From Trichomonas vaginalis G3 (Eukaryota; Parabasalia; Trichomonadida; Trichomonadidae), in NCBI RefSeq assembly GCF_026262505.1, contig NC_067206.1, forward strand, positions 35,417,896 to 35,481,895: 64,000 nucleotides of DNA, read 5' to 3'. Both the position numbers and the translations under genes were made by a program. Numbering within the stretch: position 1 is the first letter of the stretch; each line of letters begins with the position of its first letter. A model generated the notes under the pieces. It was given only the letters and a program-made list of their open reading frames with translations, had not been told where the DNA came from and did not search any database. Below, in pieces: positions 36,421 to 45,452 of the stretch.

Positions 36421-37296
36421 TTACGCTTGACTTTTTACAATTTGAACTTTGTTTGCGTAGATATGAATTCTGAAAGAAGTATGAGGGTCTTGTATGACTT
36501 TGTACTTCTCCCATAGTTCATGTCTGTCAAACTTACCTGCCATGGACTCTTTCATAAGTTCCATGAAATCGTCTTCGGACAATCCGGGGAAAAGTATAAT
36601 ATCAGTAAGTATTCTCTTTACATCCTTACTTAAACTCTTTGCTGTCTGTACACAAATGACAACTGAAATGTTAAAGTGTCTGAGCTTCTTAAGAATTCGA
36701 CACATGTCTTGTTCTCTGTTCTTTAACAAAGGATGAGAAGCAAAGTCATCTAAGATAAGAAGACATCTATGAGGGTAAGTCTTCCAATCGTAAGATTGCA
36801 ATTTCTTCGAAATGTATTCTATCTCTTTCTGTTTGTTTCTGAAGTGTTTCTTCTCTAATATTCTCTGCATTTCCTCATTTGGGTCTTTAAACTTAGAATT
36901 GACATACTCATTTATAGCATTGTACTTCAAAACTCTTCTTTGGTACTTCTTTATCCAATCTAACAACTCAGAGTCTTTTATACATACTAACTTAGACTTC
37001 TTTATAATATCTTTGAACGAATTGACGGTTTGGTCAAATTGACCAGAAGTCGAACAAATAACAACTAACTCATAGAATGGGTTCTTCTCATCTAGTTCTT
37101 GTTGTTGTGCAGCCATTTTAAGATAAGTGAAAGTCTTACCCGACCCAGGTGGTGCAATTAGACCTGTTATACCATTCTGAGCAAATAAGAACTTTTCATG
37201 TATAGGCTTTATCTGAGCATTTTCTAACTTCCTCTTGTTCTTGTTTAAAACATTCTCAAATTTCTTGTCAATGTCAGCAAACTTTTTTTCTAACAT
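36421..37296 (-). CDS. FtsK/HerA-type genome-packaging ATPase (A32-like)
   Basis: 291 residues from the internal ATG at 37294-37296, chosen because the longer frame overlaps the divergent gene. Walker A is GLIAPPGSGKTFT (residues 45-57) and Walker B is CLLILDDFASH (178-188). Downstream are HFNISVVICVQTAKSL and the ILFPGLSEDDF region typical of A32-like ATPases. The family pumps DNA into preformed capsids. The gene reads whole. It is divergent from the EYDxxH small gene across 36 bp. The homologous locus in C is broken. Confidence 0.88.
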   Translation of the reverse strand: MLEKKFADIDKKFENVLNKNKRKLENAQIKPIHEKFLFAQNGITGLIAPPGSGKTFTYLKMAAQQQELDEKNPFYELVVICSTSGQFDQTVNSFKDIIKKSKLVCIKDSELLDWIKKYQRRVLKYNAINEYVNSKFKDPNEEMQRILEKKHFRNKQKEIEYISKKLQSYDWKTYPHRCLLILDDFASHPLLKNREQDMCRILKKLRHFNISVVICVQTAKSLSKDVKRILTDIILFPGLSEDDFMELMKESMAGKFDRHELWEKYKVIQDPHTSFRIHIYANKVQIVKSQA

Positions 37297-37332
37297 ATTT
37301 TTAGAAAAATTAAAATTTTTATCTTTTAGAAA
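37297..37332. promoter_or_regulatory. 36-bp divergent promoter region (ATPase / small gene)
   Basis: ATTTTTAGAAAAATTAAAAT followed by TTTTATCTTTTAGAAA lies between the two ATGs. It is symmetrical: CTTTTAGAAA on one side mirrors a TTTCTAAAA on the other. Conserved in C at 59293-59328. Confidence 0.5.
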
Positions 37333-37779
37333 ATGTCTAGCGATTTCGCTATCTATATTCGAGACAAACTTTTTGACAGCAAAACATCTGTCGACCATAA
37401 AATCTTACATAGTGTAAACAAGAAAGGTGAATTTGTTCTAAAGTTCTGTTTCTGGGAATATGACAAGAACCATAAAACATTACAAAGAGCAGTCTTAAAA
37501 TTTGTCAATGACAGACTTGTTGACAGAGATGACGCCGATTGGAAAGATGAAGTCCAACAAAAGTTCTTAGAATGCAAAGAAGACACATGCGCTGTTCTTG
37601 AAGATGAAATAGAAAACAGAATAGATGAGCTATTAAAGGACAAAGAACTTTTACATAGATATGGTTCTGAGAAGTTTGACATAACTCCACCAGAAAAGAA
37701 GAAGAGAGAAAAGAAAGAAAAGAAAGTAGAAGAAGAGAAGAAAGAACCAGAGCCAGAGAAGGGGAGATATGACATGTAA
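37333..37779 (+). CDS. Small conserved protein, EYDxxH family, B copy
   Basis: 148 residues, whole. Contains FCFWEYDKNHKTLQRAVLKF as in A (7485-7859) and C (58849-59292). The C-terminus is strongly charged (KKKREKKEKKVEEEKKEPEP). Function unknown; its invariable pairing with the ATPase gene in B and C suggests a packaging or late function. Confidence 0.65.
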   Translation: MSSDFAIYIRDKLFDSKTSVDHKILHSVNKKGEFVLKFCFWEYDKNHKTLQRAVLKFVNDRLVDRDDADWKDEVQQKFLECKEDTCAVLEDEIENRIDELLKDKELLHRYGSEKFDITPPEKKKREKKEKKVEEEKKEPEPEKGRYDM

Positions 37780-37795
37780 AAATAAAATTTTATTT

Positions 37796-38215
37796 TTAGA
37801 ACATTTCTGGGTCAATGTCAATGTTCTCTTCCTCTTTAGGAGCAAACACCGGCTTAGACTCTAAAATCTTTTTACCCAATTTACCTTGAACTTCAACTAT
37901 CTTAGACTCATAATATTCATAGTCGTCTGCTTTCTTTGGTTCATAAGGTATAACAAGTTTGTATGCTTTGCCTTCTTTAAGGTTTGAGAACCTTCTGTCA
38001 AAACTTTCTTTGACTGTTAACAAACCTTCTATGTCTAAGTCTTCAAATTTCGCACCATTTTTAGTCACAATAGCAAACTTAACTGGTTCGATGTTCCAAA
38101 CTTTGTCAAATGTAGACTTTTCAAAATGGTAGAAGTAAACATTCAAATATGTGAATGGGTCTATTTCTTCTTTAAGTCCTGACATGTACTTGTTGACTGA
38201 GATGAATTTCGTCAT
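37796..38215 (-). CDS. Acidic-tailed small protein, possible ssDNA-binding role, B copy
   Basis: 139 residues, whole. Beta-rich body (YLNVYFYHFEKSTFDKV, PVKFAIVTKNGAKFEDL, YKLVIPYEPKK) and acidic end KEEENIDIDPEMF. The body size and acidic tail fit an OB-fold ssDNA-binding protein, and it lies next to the SF3 helicase. No sequence signature proves it. Convergent with the EYDxxH gene across 16 bp. Confidence 0.5.
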   Translation of the reverse strand: MTKFISVNKYMSGLKEEIDPFTYLNVYFYHFEKSTFDKVWNIEPVKFAIVTKNGAKFEDLDIEGLLTVKESFDRRFSNLKEGKAYKLVIPYEPKKADDYEYYESKIVEVQGKLGKKILESKPVFAPKEEENIDIDPEMF

Positions 38216-38252
38216 CTTTTCTATCGGATAAAAAAATATTTTTTTTTAAAAT

Positions 38253-39487
38253 TTACTCAGAAAAATTTTTCTTTGTATATACACCATTCTGTACGTCTAA
38301 AAGACTTTTGACATTTGCCAAGAATGTTCGTTTAGACGCTGTCATATAACCATACTCTTGACAATACTGTTTATACGAATCGTACAATGACCTTTCATCT
38401 AAACACTCAAAGTCGTTTCATCTATGAACAGTTCATATACACTCTTGTTTGCTTCTAACAATGTTTGTCTCTCTTCGGTATGTGGAATTTGTCTTGGATT
38501 GAACTTAGAAATATCTAATGTCATGAAATATGAGAACAAGTGGTTGTAAAAGTCAGATGTCAAAGTTTCTGCTAAGTCGTCAAAATATTCTGTATCTTGC
38601 ATATGAGCTTCTGACGTTCTGACAACTACATATCTTCTGTCAGAACTTTCTAACTTCATCGGAACGGCGTTGTTTGAAACCATGACGAAGTTTGCAACAT
38701 TTTCACAAACTCTTTGGTCTTTATATTTTCTTTCAACAACTCCAACTTTGTCTGTTATAAGACTCTTCAAAGCATCTGAGTTTAAAACCTTTGTTGTATC
38801 TATACTTTGAAGTTCGTTACATACTATAAGTTTCATATTCTCTATTGAAGAGTTAAATTTACCGCAGATGTTTTCTAAGTTTGTCATATTCGGGTTCGAA
38901 TAGCCCTCTAACAGTTTGCATAAGATATCTGTAAAGAAAGTGTTCTTACCTGTTCCTTGTTTTCCAATTATGATGAGAGCAGTTTCATTTTTAGCACTTG
39001 GATGTTGTAAGATGTTTGCAAACCAACATAAGATATACTCATAGACTCTTTCGTTTCCATTGCATATAATTTCTTTGACATGGTCTAACCAAGCTTCTAT
39101 AACATTTTCTTTCCATTCTACTTGTTCGTATTTATATCCAGTGAAGATAGAATAGAAGTTTGGAGATGGTGTATAGAACTTTATACCACGAACTGAAAAA
39201 TCTTCTAACTTTGACAATAAGATATCCCAAGCATCTAACATCTTCATTCCAACTTGTACGACTTTTATTTTCTTAAGTTTCTGTTTACATTCTTGTTCTG
39301 AAACTATTGTCGCTTTAGGTTTGTTAAAGACTACATCCCATTCTTTCATAACATAACATTCTGGGGCAGAGTCGACGTAAATGACTAAACGTTTCAAATT
39401 CTCGACTGCTTTGTTATAGTCTCGAAATGGACACATATTTCTGAAGGCTTGGAAGTCATAAAAATCTGAAACGTCTATTCTGTACAT
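38253..39487 (-). pseudogene. Superfamily 3 helicase locus (B)
   Basis: SF3 order is clear: Walker A IIIGKQGTGKNTFF, motif B MKLIVCNELQSID, motif C region VANFVMVSNNAVPMKLES followed by DRRYVVV. A conserved N-terminal region and a C-terminal region, DERSLYDSYKQYCQEYGYM in the C copy, complete the locus. SF3 helicases unwind viral origins and are typical of Polinton-like viruses, virophages and NCLDV D5 proteins. Broken, about one break. Co-occurs with a PolB-like gene in the same element. Confidence 0.8.
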
Positions 39488-39518
39488 TTTTTTATAAAAA
39501 TAAAAAAAAATATTTTTT

Positions 39519-40325
39519 TTATTCTTGAGCTATTTGTTGTTCTTGAGCTATTTGTTGCATTTGTTGTTCTTGAGCTATTTGTTGTTGAAGTTGTTCTTGT
39601 AGTACAATACTTTCACCAGTTGCATCTTCCAATTCGAAACTTTCTGCCGTCATTGACAAATACATAGGACATAAAAGTTTTACAGGAACAAAGTTTGCGT
39701 CAACTAAGGTTAAGTTTATGTTTGCTAAAGTGTTTGAGTTTACTAAAGCTGAAAACTCTGCATTCGAATGAACAATAGGCAAACCAGCAGAGAAAGTGTT
39801 GTTTATACGCATGAGTATCTTTTGGTCATAGTAGTTTCTGTCGACATTCGAATAGCACTTTGAACCTAAGTTTGAAACAATATATAAAATAGGTGTACTT
39901 AAAGTCAATGGAACAGACAAACCTTGTATGACACCTTTTCCTGTTATAGGAAACTGTTGGTAGTAAAAACCAGATATAAGTTTTGTATTATAGCTCATAT
40001 CGTTTATACTAAACTCAGTCGGACATCCAAACATAATGAAACCTGCTCTAGTTGCAGCACATGTTACATCCGTCCTTAAAGTATTAAATAAGTCAACAAA
40101 ACCTGTTGGTGGTATATCTGAGTAAGTATCTTCAAAGGAGTATTTTTTACCATTCACAACAACAAAGTCTTCTGGTGTCAAAAGAGCAAAACAGGCTTTA
40201 GTCGTCATCGTGTTTAAGGTCAGTTTACAATATCGTCCTTGAGGACTTTGTAAGTTTGTTGTTATAGAATTATATGACTCAGGGTTTTTAGTCGTAATAG
40301 TATAAACCACTATGTCTTCTGCCAT
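39519..40325 (-). CDS. Penton-like minor capsid protein candidate
   Basis: 268 residues, whole. Beta-rich, with VPLTLSTPILYIVSNLG, KILMRINNTFSAGLPIVHS and NINLTLVDANFVPVKLLCPM near the C-terminus. This layout is like the single jelly-roll penton proteins of Polintons and related viruses. A Gln-rich repetitive tail follows (EQQMQQIAQEQQIAQE). Homologous to the partial gene at 1-570 of A and to 56290-57113 of C. The tail length varies between B and C. Placed between helicase and small genes on the same strand as the capsid gene. Confidence 0.6.
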   Translation of the reverse strand: MAEDIVVYTITTKNPESYNSITTNLQSPQGRYCKLTLNTMTTKACFALLTPEDFVVVNGKKYSFEDTYSDIPPTGFVDLFNTLRTDVTCAATRAGFIMFGCPTEFSINDMSYNTKLISGFYYQQFPITGKGVIQGLSVPLTLSTPILYIVSNLGSKCYSNVDRNYYDQKILMRINNTFSAGLPIVHSNAEFSALVNSNTLANINLTLVDANFVPVKLLCPMYLSMTAESFELEDATGESIVLQEQLQQQIAQEQQMQQIAQEQQIAQE

Positions 40326-40335
40326 TTACATATAT

Positions 40336-40566
40336 TTAAAAGTTTTTCTGAAAGTGGAGAAGAACTTCATCTAAACTTTCACATGGCGTTTCTTGAAGTT
40401 CTCTGTCTAAGAAGTTCAAATATTTTGTAAAGACATAGAACTTTCCTTTGTCTACACGAACAAACAAAACAGGGTCTTTCATATCGTTCAAAAGTGTGTA
40501 AAGTCCTTTACATGAAATAAAGTCTATATTGTTTTTCTTCAAACATCTTTCAAGAAGTTTTGACAT
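40336..40566 (-). CDS. Small conserved protein, 76 residues
   Basis: MSKLLERCLKKNNIDFISCK start, a central beta pair (DPVLFVRVDKGKFYVFTKYL) and a helical end. Identical in length and sequence by eye to 56049-56279 of C. Function unknown. Lies in a tight same-strand cluster with gaps of under 12 bp. Confidence 0.65.
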   Translation of the reverse strand: MSKLLERCLKKNNIDFISCKGLYTLLNDMKDPVLFVRVDKGKFYVFTKYLNFLDRELQETPCESLDEVLLHFQKNF

Positions 40567-40572
40567 TTTTAC

Positions 40573-41154
40573 TTAGCAAACAAACTTTAATGAAATGTTG
40601 TGGTCGTCAAATATTTTTATGACGTCTGGGAAACTATATTTTAAGTTCAACGTTTCACCTCCTTTCATAACGTATATCTTGTCAATGACATTGTATGAAA
40701 CACCACAGCAAGCAATGTCGGGTTCTATTTCTTTGATGTTTATATCGTCTGCCTCTGTCAAAAGTTTCAATAGTTCTTTCAAAACTTCATGAGGTGCAAT
40801 GACATATGAGTTCACTTTTACAGGGTTGTGTTCGACCAAGTTTAACATTATACCCAAAGCTTGACAAATCTTCTCCTGAGTTTTAAGTTTGTCTTTAAGT
40901 TGTTGGTAGTCGTTTCGAATATCTGCAACAGAACTTAAGTCTCTGCTAACTTCAGGATATGTTGGTTGTTCTTTTACAGGAACTATTGTTATACCATCTT
41001 CGTCTTCGTATGGTTTCCCCACTTCAACATCTCTGTCTTTGACATTGACAACAACACTTTGACTGTTTGTTTGAGTTGGTGAATTTAACTTCACATCTGC
41101 CATCGCCATTAAACCTTTTGAAACACTTACGCTTCTATTTTTCGGAAATGACAT
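40573..41154 (-). CDS. Conserved protein, 193 residues
   Basis: The start MSFPKNRSVSVSKG was chosen because it follows the TTTTTATTCTAAGTAAA leader seen in other genes. N-terminal basic, then Asp/Glu-rich; a central coiled coil (VADIRNDYQQLKDKLKTQEK); the C-terminus has DIACCGVSYNVIDKIYVMKG. Not recognised. The locus in C is broken. Its neighbour on the other strand shares the 19-bp upstream gap. Confidence 0.6.
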   Translation of the reverse strand: MSFPKNRSVSVSKGLMAMADVKLNSPTQTNSQSVVVNVKDRDVEVGKPYEDEDGITIVPVKEQPTYPEVSRDLSSVADIRNDYQQLKDKLKTQEKICQALGIMLNLVEHNPVKVNSYVIAPHEVLKELLKLLTEADDINIKEIEPDIACCGVSYNVIDKIYVMKGGETLNLKYSFPDVIKIFDDHNISLKFVC

Positions 41155-41173
41155 TTTACTTAGAATAAAAAGA

Positions 41174-41416
41174 TGGGTATTTGAGTATCTCTTCGAATTG
41201 AAGCAGAACAAAGTTTACACACACAAACAATACAAGTTCATTGACAGAGTAGTTCTTTACACAAACAATGGAAAATGTTATAGAATAGCAGTCTTTGCTG
41301 AACCAAAATATTTTCATAAAGCAAAGAAAGTTGGTATAACCGAGATGGTGAAAGTTCTTGAAGCAGACAAAAATATAACAACAAAACTGACCGATATTTC
41401 TAAAGGAAGTTTTTAA
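41174..41416 (+). pseudogene. Small protein locus, B copy (interrupted)
   Basis: Corresponds to the whole 81-residue gene at 55199-55444 of C. The readable part has NKVYTHKQYKFIDRVVLYTN and FAEPKYFHKAKKVGITEMV. Broken, about one break. Function unknown. Confidence 0.55.
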
Positions 41417-41482
41417 TACAATATTATATCAAAACTGGCGTACTGTCAATATTTGACGGAGAGAAGTCAGTTCAAGAACAAC

Positions 41483-43090
41483 TTACTGACCTGCTGCCAA
41501 AATCTGCTCGATGGAAGCTGTCGTTATACCAATCTGAGGAGCCCCAGCAGGTTTCATCGAACGAATCTTCAAAAGAGCATCTTCCGTGAAAAGTGCTATT
41601 GGTTTTGTAAACTTCTTTGCTTTCAATTCATCTGGACCGTCTCTGTCACCAGTATATTGTATTTGAACTGTACCAACAGTTGAAATACCACCCATAAAGT
41701 CTTCTGAGTCAGCAAATGGAATGCCAAGCCAAAAGTTTGAACGGTCTCCATTTGTATATTGAGTGTTTTGACCTCCTGTATGAGTCCATACTTTCACATA
41801 TGGCATAATAGAACTTTGCATTTCAGGGTTAATGGTTGTTGTGAAGTTGTTGTTAAAGTTCATAGCATCTAATGTCAAGTTGTATGACCTCATATCCTCA
41901 ACTGTGGAATATTCTTCTCTTGGATAATATTTGCCATCTATGTTTATATGATATTTAATACCAGGGTTGTAGAAACAAGAATAGTCATTTATAGTTCGTC
42001 TGAACAGTACAAACATAGTATCTGCATGTTTCATTGCAGTTGTTAAAGCAATATCTGTTCTTGCACCTGGGTCAGCACTTTGGTTTCCAACTTCACCTGC
42101 AAAGTCTTTGACAGATATTTGGTGTATAGGGAACATAAGTGGAACTGCAATATATTTGGCAGCTAAAGCATTTGAAATATCTGGGTCCAACATATAGACT
42201 GCAAGTCTGCTTTCTATTCTCTTGCATTCAAACTTTTCGCATGTGAACTTAACTGGGTCCCAAGCAGTTCCAGCAGCATTGAAATAATAGTTTACTTCAG
42301 TGTTGAGGTTTGAGAAACCAAAGTCTAAGTCAACTTTGTCTTTGCAAAATTCGGCGAATGACGTTTGATTTGCTCCCTTTACGTCTGTAAGAGTGAATGG
42401 GTCTTGTGTTGGTGCAATGACTAAGTTATTTTTGCTTGGAGTAAGTTCGATAGAAATTTTTCCTGCCCAGTTTGGCAAGTATCTTAAAAACCTGAAGATG
42501 AGGAAAGATGACAAAGGAACTCTAAGTTTCAGTTTTACTTTGGTTACTGCTGCTGCAGTTTGTCCAGAAAGGTTAACATAAACTCCTGGAACGTTAGGGT
42601 CAAGTCTTCTTATTTTCTCAATAGTTGCATACTGGTCTGTTTGTTCTCTAGCTTGTGGTTGTACTGAGTTTCTCAAAGCGAACCATTCATAGTTTGCCCA
42701 TGTTACTGTTTGAACTAAGTCAGAGTTAGAATATATCTTATATCCCATGAAAACTTCTGGAGCATATTGGTATCCGACATAGAAAATTCCATTGCAACCT
42801 TTCTTGTCAGACAACTTGGCAGAAGGTTTTATTTCAATGTCTTGTTCCACGTATAAGAAAGAGTTGTCAATAGAAATAATATGAAACCTGTCGCAAGCAA
42901 TATCTACTGTTGTTGAAGAACCTTCACCAAACTCACCTACGTTTCCATAAGAAACAGCAGTTGTATATTCGTAAGTTCCAGGAACTATTTCTGACCTTCT
43001 AATGGCATTGTCGCATTCGTTATACCATTCGGAAACATTTCCATTCATAGCATCCAAAACTGTTGGCGTTATATTCTGAGCGGCGTACAT
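41483..43090 (-). CDS. Major capsid protein (double jelly-roll type)
   Basis: 535 residues, whole. Rich in beta strands with few helices. Typical segments are VDIACDRFHIISIDNSFLYV, KLKLRVPLSSFLIFRFLRYL and SIELTPSKNNLVIAP, a mid-protein VPLMFPIHQISVKDF, and a C-terminal half beginning NYYFNAAGTAWDP. Length and strand order agree with Polinton major capsid proteins, and the A locus at 15029-16595 is homologous. The copy in C (53533-55132) is broken. It is the first gene after the two large unknown proteins at the right end, all on the minus strand. Confidence 0.75.
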   Translation of the reverse strand: MYAAQNITPTVLDAMNGNVSEWYNECDNAIRRSEIVPGTYEYTTAVSYGNVGEFGEGSSTTVDIACDRFHIISIDNSFLYVEQDIEIKPSAKLSDKKGCNGIFYVGYQYAPEVFMGYKIYSNSDLVQTVTWANYEWFALRNSVQPQAREQTDQYATIEKIRRLDPNVPGVYVNLSGQTAAAVTKVKLKLRVPLSSFLIFRFLRYLPNWAGKISIELTPSKNNLVIAPTQDPFTLTDVKGANQTSFAEFCKDKVDLDFGFSNLNTEVNYYFNAAGTAWDPVKFTCEKFECKRIESRLAVYMLDPDISNALAAKYIAVPLMFPIHQISVKDFAGEVGNQSADPGARTDIALTTAMKHADTMFVLFRRTINDYSCFYNPGIKYHINIDGKYYPREEYSTVEDMRSYNLTLDAMNFNNNFTTTINPEMQSSIMPYVKVWTHTGGQNTQYTNGDRSNFWLGIPFADSEDFMGGISTVGTVQIQYTGDRDGPDELKAKKFTKPIALFTEDALLKIRSMKPAGAPQIGITTASIEQILAAGQ

Positions 43091-43091
43091 T

Positions 43092-45452
43092 TCATATGGG
43101 TAAAAATATAGAATAGTTGGATTTATTTGTCATAATAGAACCCAGTGGACCAAGCTTTACTTTCTTCCTGACTGAGTTTTTAACTCTTCTTTTTCCTTCA
43201 TTGCCACTACTTTCACTAGATGAAGTTACTTCTTCACTACTTTCACTTTGTTCTACTCTTCTCTTCTTCTTTGGTGTCGCTTTTGGTAACTTGCCCTCTG
43301 CTTCAAGTTGTTGCATCTTTGCCTCATGTTCATCTAGTATGTTGCAAATTTTCCATGCCCTTTTTGCCTTTTGGCTCTGGTCGCCCATCTCAGGTAACCT
43401 ATATCCTAGAAAGAGTTTGTCATAGTTTGTATTTGAGTCTTCGCGTATTGTTTGCATGACTCTGTCCTGAGTTTCCGGTTCAAGCTCTTCAAACAGAGCT
43501 TGTCCATATGGAATATGCTCGTTTCCAAATATATGTTTTTGTAGCCATTCTGGTTTTCTTTCCATGTTACCAACAATATCTTTTGTGAATGGGAAAGCTT
43601 TTACCCAATCTTTCAGTCTTGCGTCGTTTATTTCTGTAGTTGGTTTTATTTTGTCAAGGAACATGTTTTTCAATACTAACATTTCATTTGGTACTGTCCA
43701 TTTGAGTTTTCTTAAATATTCATCCCTTCTCAGTTCATCGTCTGCAAAGTAAGTTTTTATGACATTTTGTAAACTTTCATTTGCAAGGTCATGTACAATA
43801 GGTTCTCTTCCTTCTCTCTCCCTAACTTTCTTTCTAAACTCTTCACCAAATATACCATCTCTATGGTTCTGTGTAGTTCTTTGAGATAAATGTTCTAGAA
43901 CGTCAGGTGTTATATTTCCATCAGCCATGTTCATTTCATACTGGTCCAAAATATCTGCATGTTTCATATCTTTCAATGGCATTAAAGCCGCGCTTAAAAT
44001 ACCAGCTATATCTGGTTCACCATTGACTTCCATTGCGTCTACAACTTCTTGGAATTGAGGTTGTAAGTTTATGAACCACCTATCCGGGTTAGCTTTATGA
44101 CCCCATCTCATTGTAGTTCCATCGTCTGCAGAAACAAAAGTAGGTTTGTTTCCATCTTGGTTAGGTTCTGAATGAACTTTAAACAATGTTTCATTTCTAT
44201 ATGTTTTCTTGAAATTTAACCTTTTATTTTCACCGAGTTCATCCGAAGATTGAACGTTAAATGCTCGTAAGTAAAAAGGGTTGTTGTATTTGTGTACATT
44301 TTCTTTCAGTACTTCCATTCTATGCTGAATATTTTCATCTGGTGTTGGAGTCTTTTGTATGTCGGCGAACATTTTTCGATATTCTTCTACTATGTCAGCC
44401 GAATTTTTTTTAGACTCTTGGAAATATTCCATATTCTCCGCATACTCTTGTTGAGGGTCAAGATTTTTCGGCTGTTCCAAATCTTCATCTAGTTCTGTGA
44501 AGTTAGTTTCCAAAGGAGTGACTTGTTCGTTTCCTTCAGGCTCTTCTAGCTTTTGTTGCTGAACTATTTCATCCATGTCTGGTTGTATCTGAACTATTTC
44601 TTCCTGTGGAGTTTCTTGTACCTCATCTCGTGACATTTCATATATTCCGAGACGGTTTTTAGCAAATTCCCTATTTAAGTCATCCGCATTCATAAACCTT
44701 TCTTCTTTCGTTCCGTCTCTATTTTTTACGCGTTTTATGAAGAGAGTTGAATCGTCATTTAGCTCTGACATCAAATATCTCGGAGTAAATTCATCCATGT
44801 CATTTGGATGATATGCTATTAAATCATATCCCTTAGCGAGCTTGTATTTTCCAGGTTTGAGATTATATTCGATTTGGTGCTGAGTCATAAAGCTAAATAG
44901 GTTCGGGTCAATATTTCCTTCCTTGAACTTTCTAATAGCTTCTTTATATCTGTCACTAAAGTCAATAGTATCTGGGTAACCATATTTTTCCTTAAGCATT
45001 TTTAAGATTTCTTGGTTTCCTTGTTCTCTACTTCTTTTATGTCCTTGCTCTGTTTGTGGTTGTTGTGCTGGTTGTGGAGGTGGTTGTTGTGCTGGTTGTG
45101 GAGGTGGTTGTTGTGTTGGTTTTGGTGCATGCCTGTGTCTGTGTCCATGTGACGATGTAAATGTTTTAGGTAGTCCTGGTGCAGGTGCTTCTCTTGGAGG
45201 GTTTGGTGGTATATAAGTTCCACTAGCTAGTATATAAGTTCCACCAGCTGGTATATAAGTTCCACCAGCTGGCACATATGTTCCATCTGCAGCGTAATGT
45301 CCTACCTGACTTTTCGTTTTTAAGAAAGCATTTACTAGGTCTGTTTTGGTCTGTTGTAACTCTTTTTCTTGACTTTTCACAACAGTTGCTCTAACGGCGT
45401 CATAGGCACTTTGAACTGCCTGTCTCGTTGCTGCATCTGTTATTTTCGTCAT
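43092..45452 (-). CDS. Large uncharacterised protein, 786 residues
   Basis: Open frame, whole. Starts MTKITDAATRQAVQSAYDAV (helical). Four short GTYIPAG-type repeats follow (residues ~60-85), then a Pro/Gln-rich segment with PPPQPAQQ repeats, a charged middle, and an all-helical C-terminal half (LNFKKTYRNETLFKVHSEPN, DRWFINLQPQFQEVVDAMEV). It ends with Ser/Glu-rich and basic stretches. Located between MCP and the coiled-coil gene with a 4-base overlap upstream. Probably a virion protein expressed with the capsid. Family not recognised. Confidence 0.6.
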   Translation of the reverse strand: MTKITDAATRQAVQSAYDAVRATVVKSQEKELQQTKTDLVNAFLKTKSQVGHYAADGTYVPAGGTYIPAGGTYILASGTYIPPNPPREAPAPGLPKTFTSSHGHRHRHAPKPTQQPPPQPAQQPPPQPAQQPQTEQGHKRSREQGNQEILKMLKEKYGYPDTIDFSDRYKEAIRKFKEGNIDPNLFSFMTQHQIEYNLKPGKYKLAKGYDLIAYHPNDMDEFTPRYLMSELNDDSTLFIKRVKNRDGTKEERFMNADDLNREFAKNRLGIYEMSRDEVQETPQEEIVQIQPDMDEIVQQQKLEEPEGNEQVTPLETNFTELDEDLEQPKNLDPQQEYAENMEYFQESKKNSADIVEEYRKMFADIQKTPTPDENIQHRMEVLKENVHKYNNPFYLRAFNVQSSDELGENKRLNFKKTYRNETLFKVHSEPNQDGNKPTFVSADDGTTMRWGHKANPDRWFINLQPQFQEVVDAMEVNGEPDIAGILSAALMPLKDMKHADILDQYEMNMADGNITPDVLEHLSQRTTQNHRDGIFGEEFRKKVREREGREPIVHDLANESLQNVIKTYFADDELRRDEYLRKLKWTVPNEMLVLKNMFLDKIKPTTEINDARLKDWVKAFPFTKDIVGNMERKPEWLQKHIFGNEHIPYGQALFEELEPETQDRVMQTIREDSNTNYDKLFLGYRLPEMGDQSQKAKRAWKICNILDEHEAKMQQLEAEGKLPKATPKKKRRVEQSESSEEVTSSSESSGNEGKRRVKNSVRKKVKLGPLGSIMTNKSNYSIFLPI

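Noticed and set aside
35891-36430. Long overlapping open frames in all directions across 35890-36430 and 60200-60740
   Set aside because: They are created by the 22-bp tandem array, which lacks stops in most frames; the repetitive SDRKSFSFRQEKFF-like peptides have no independent support.
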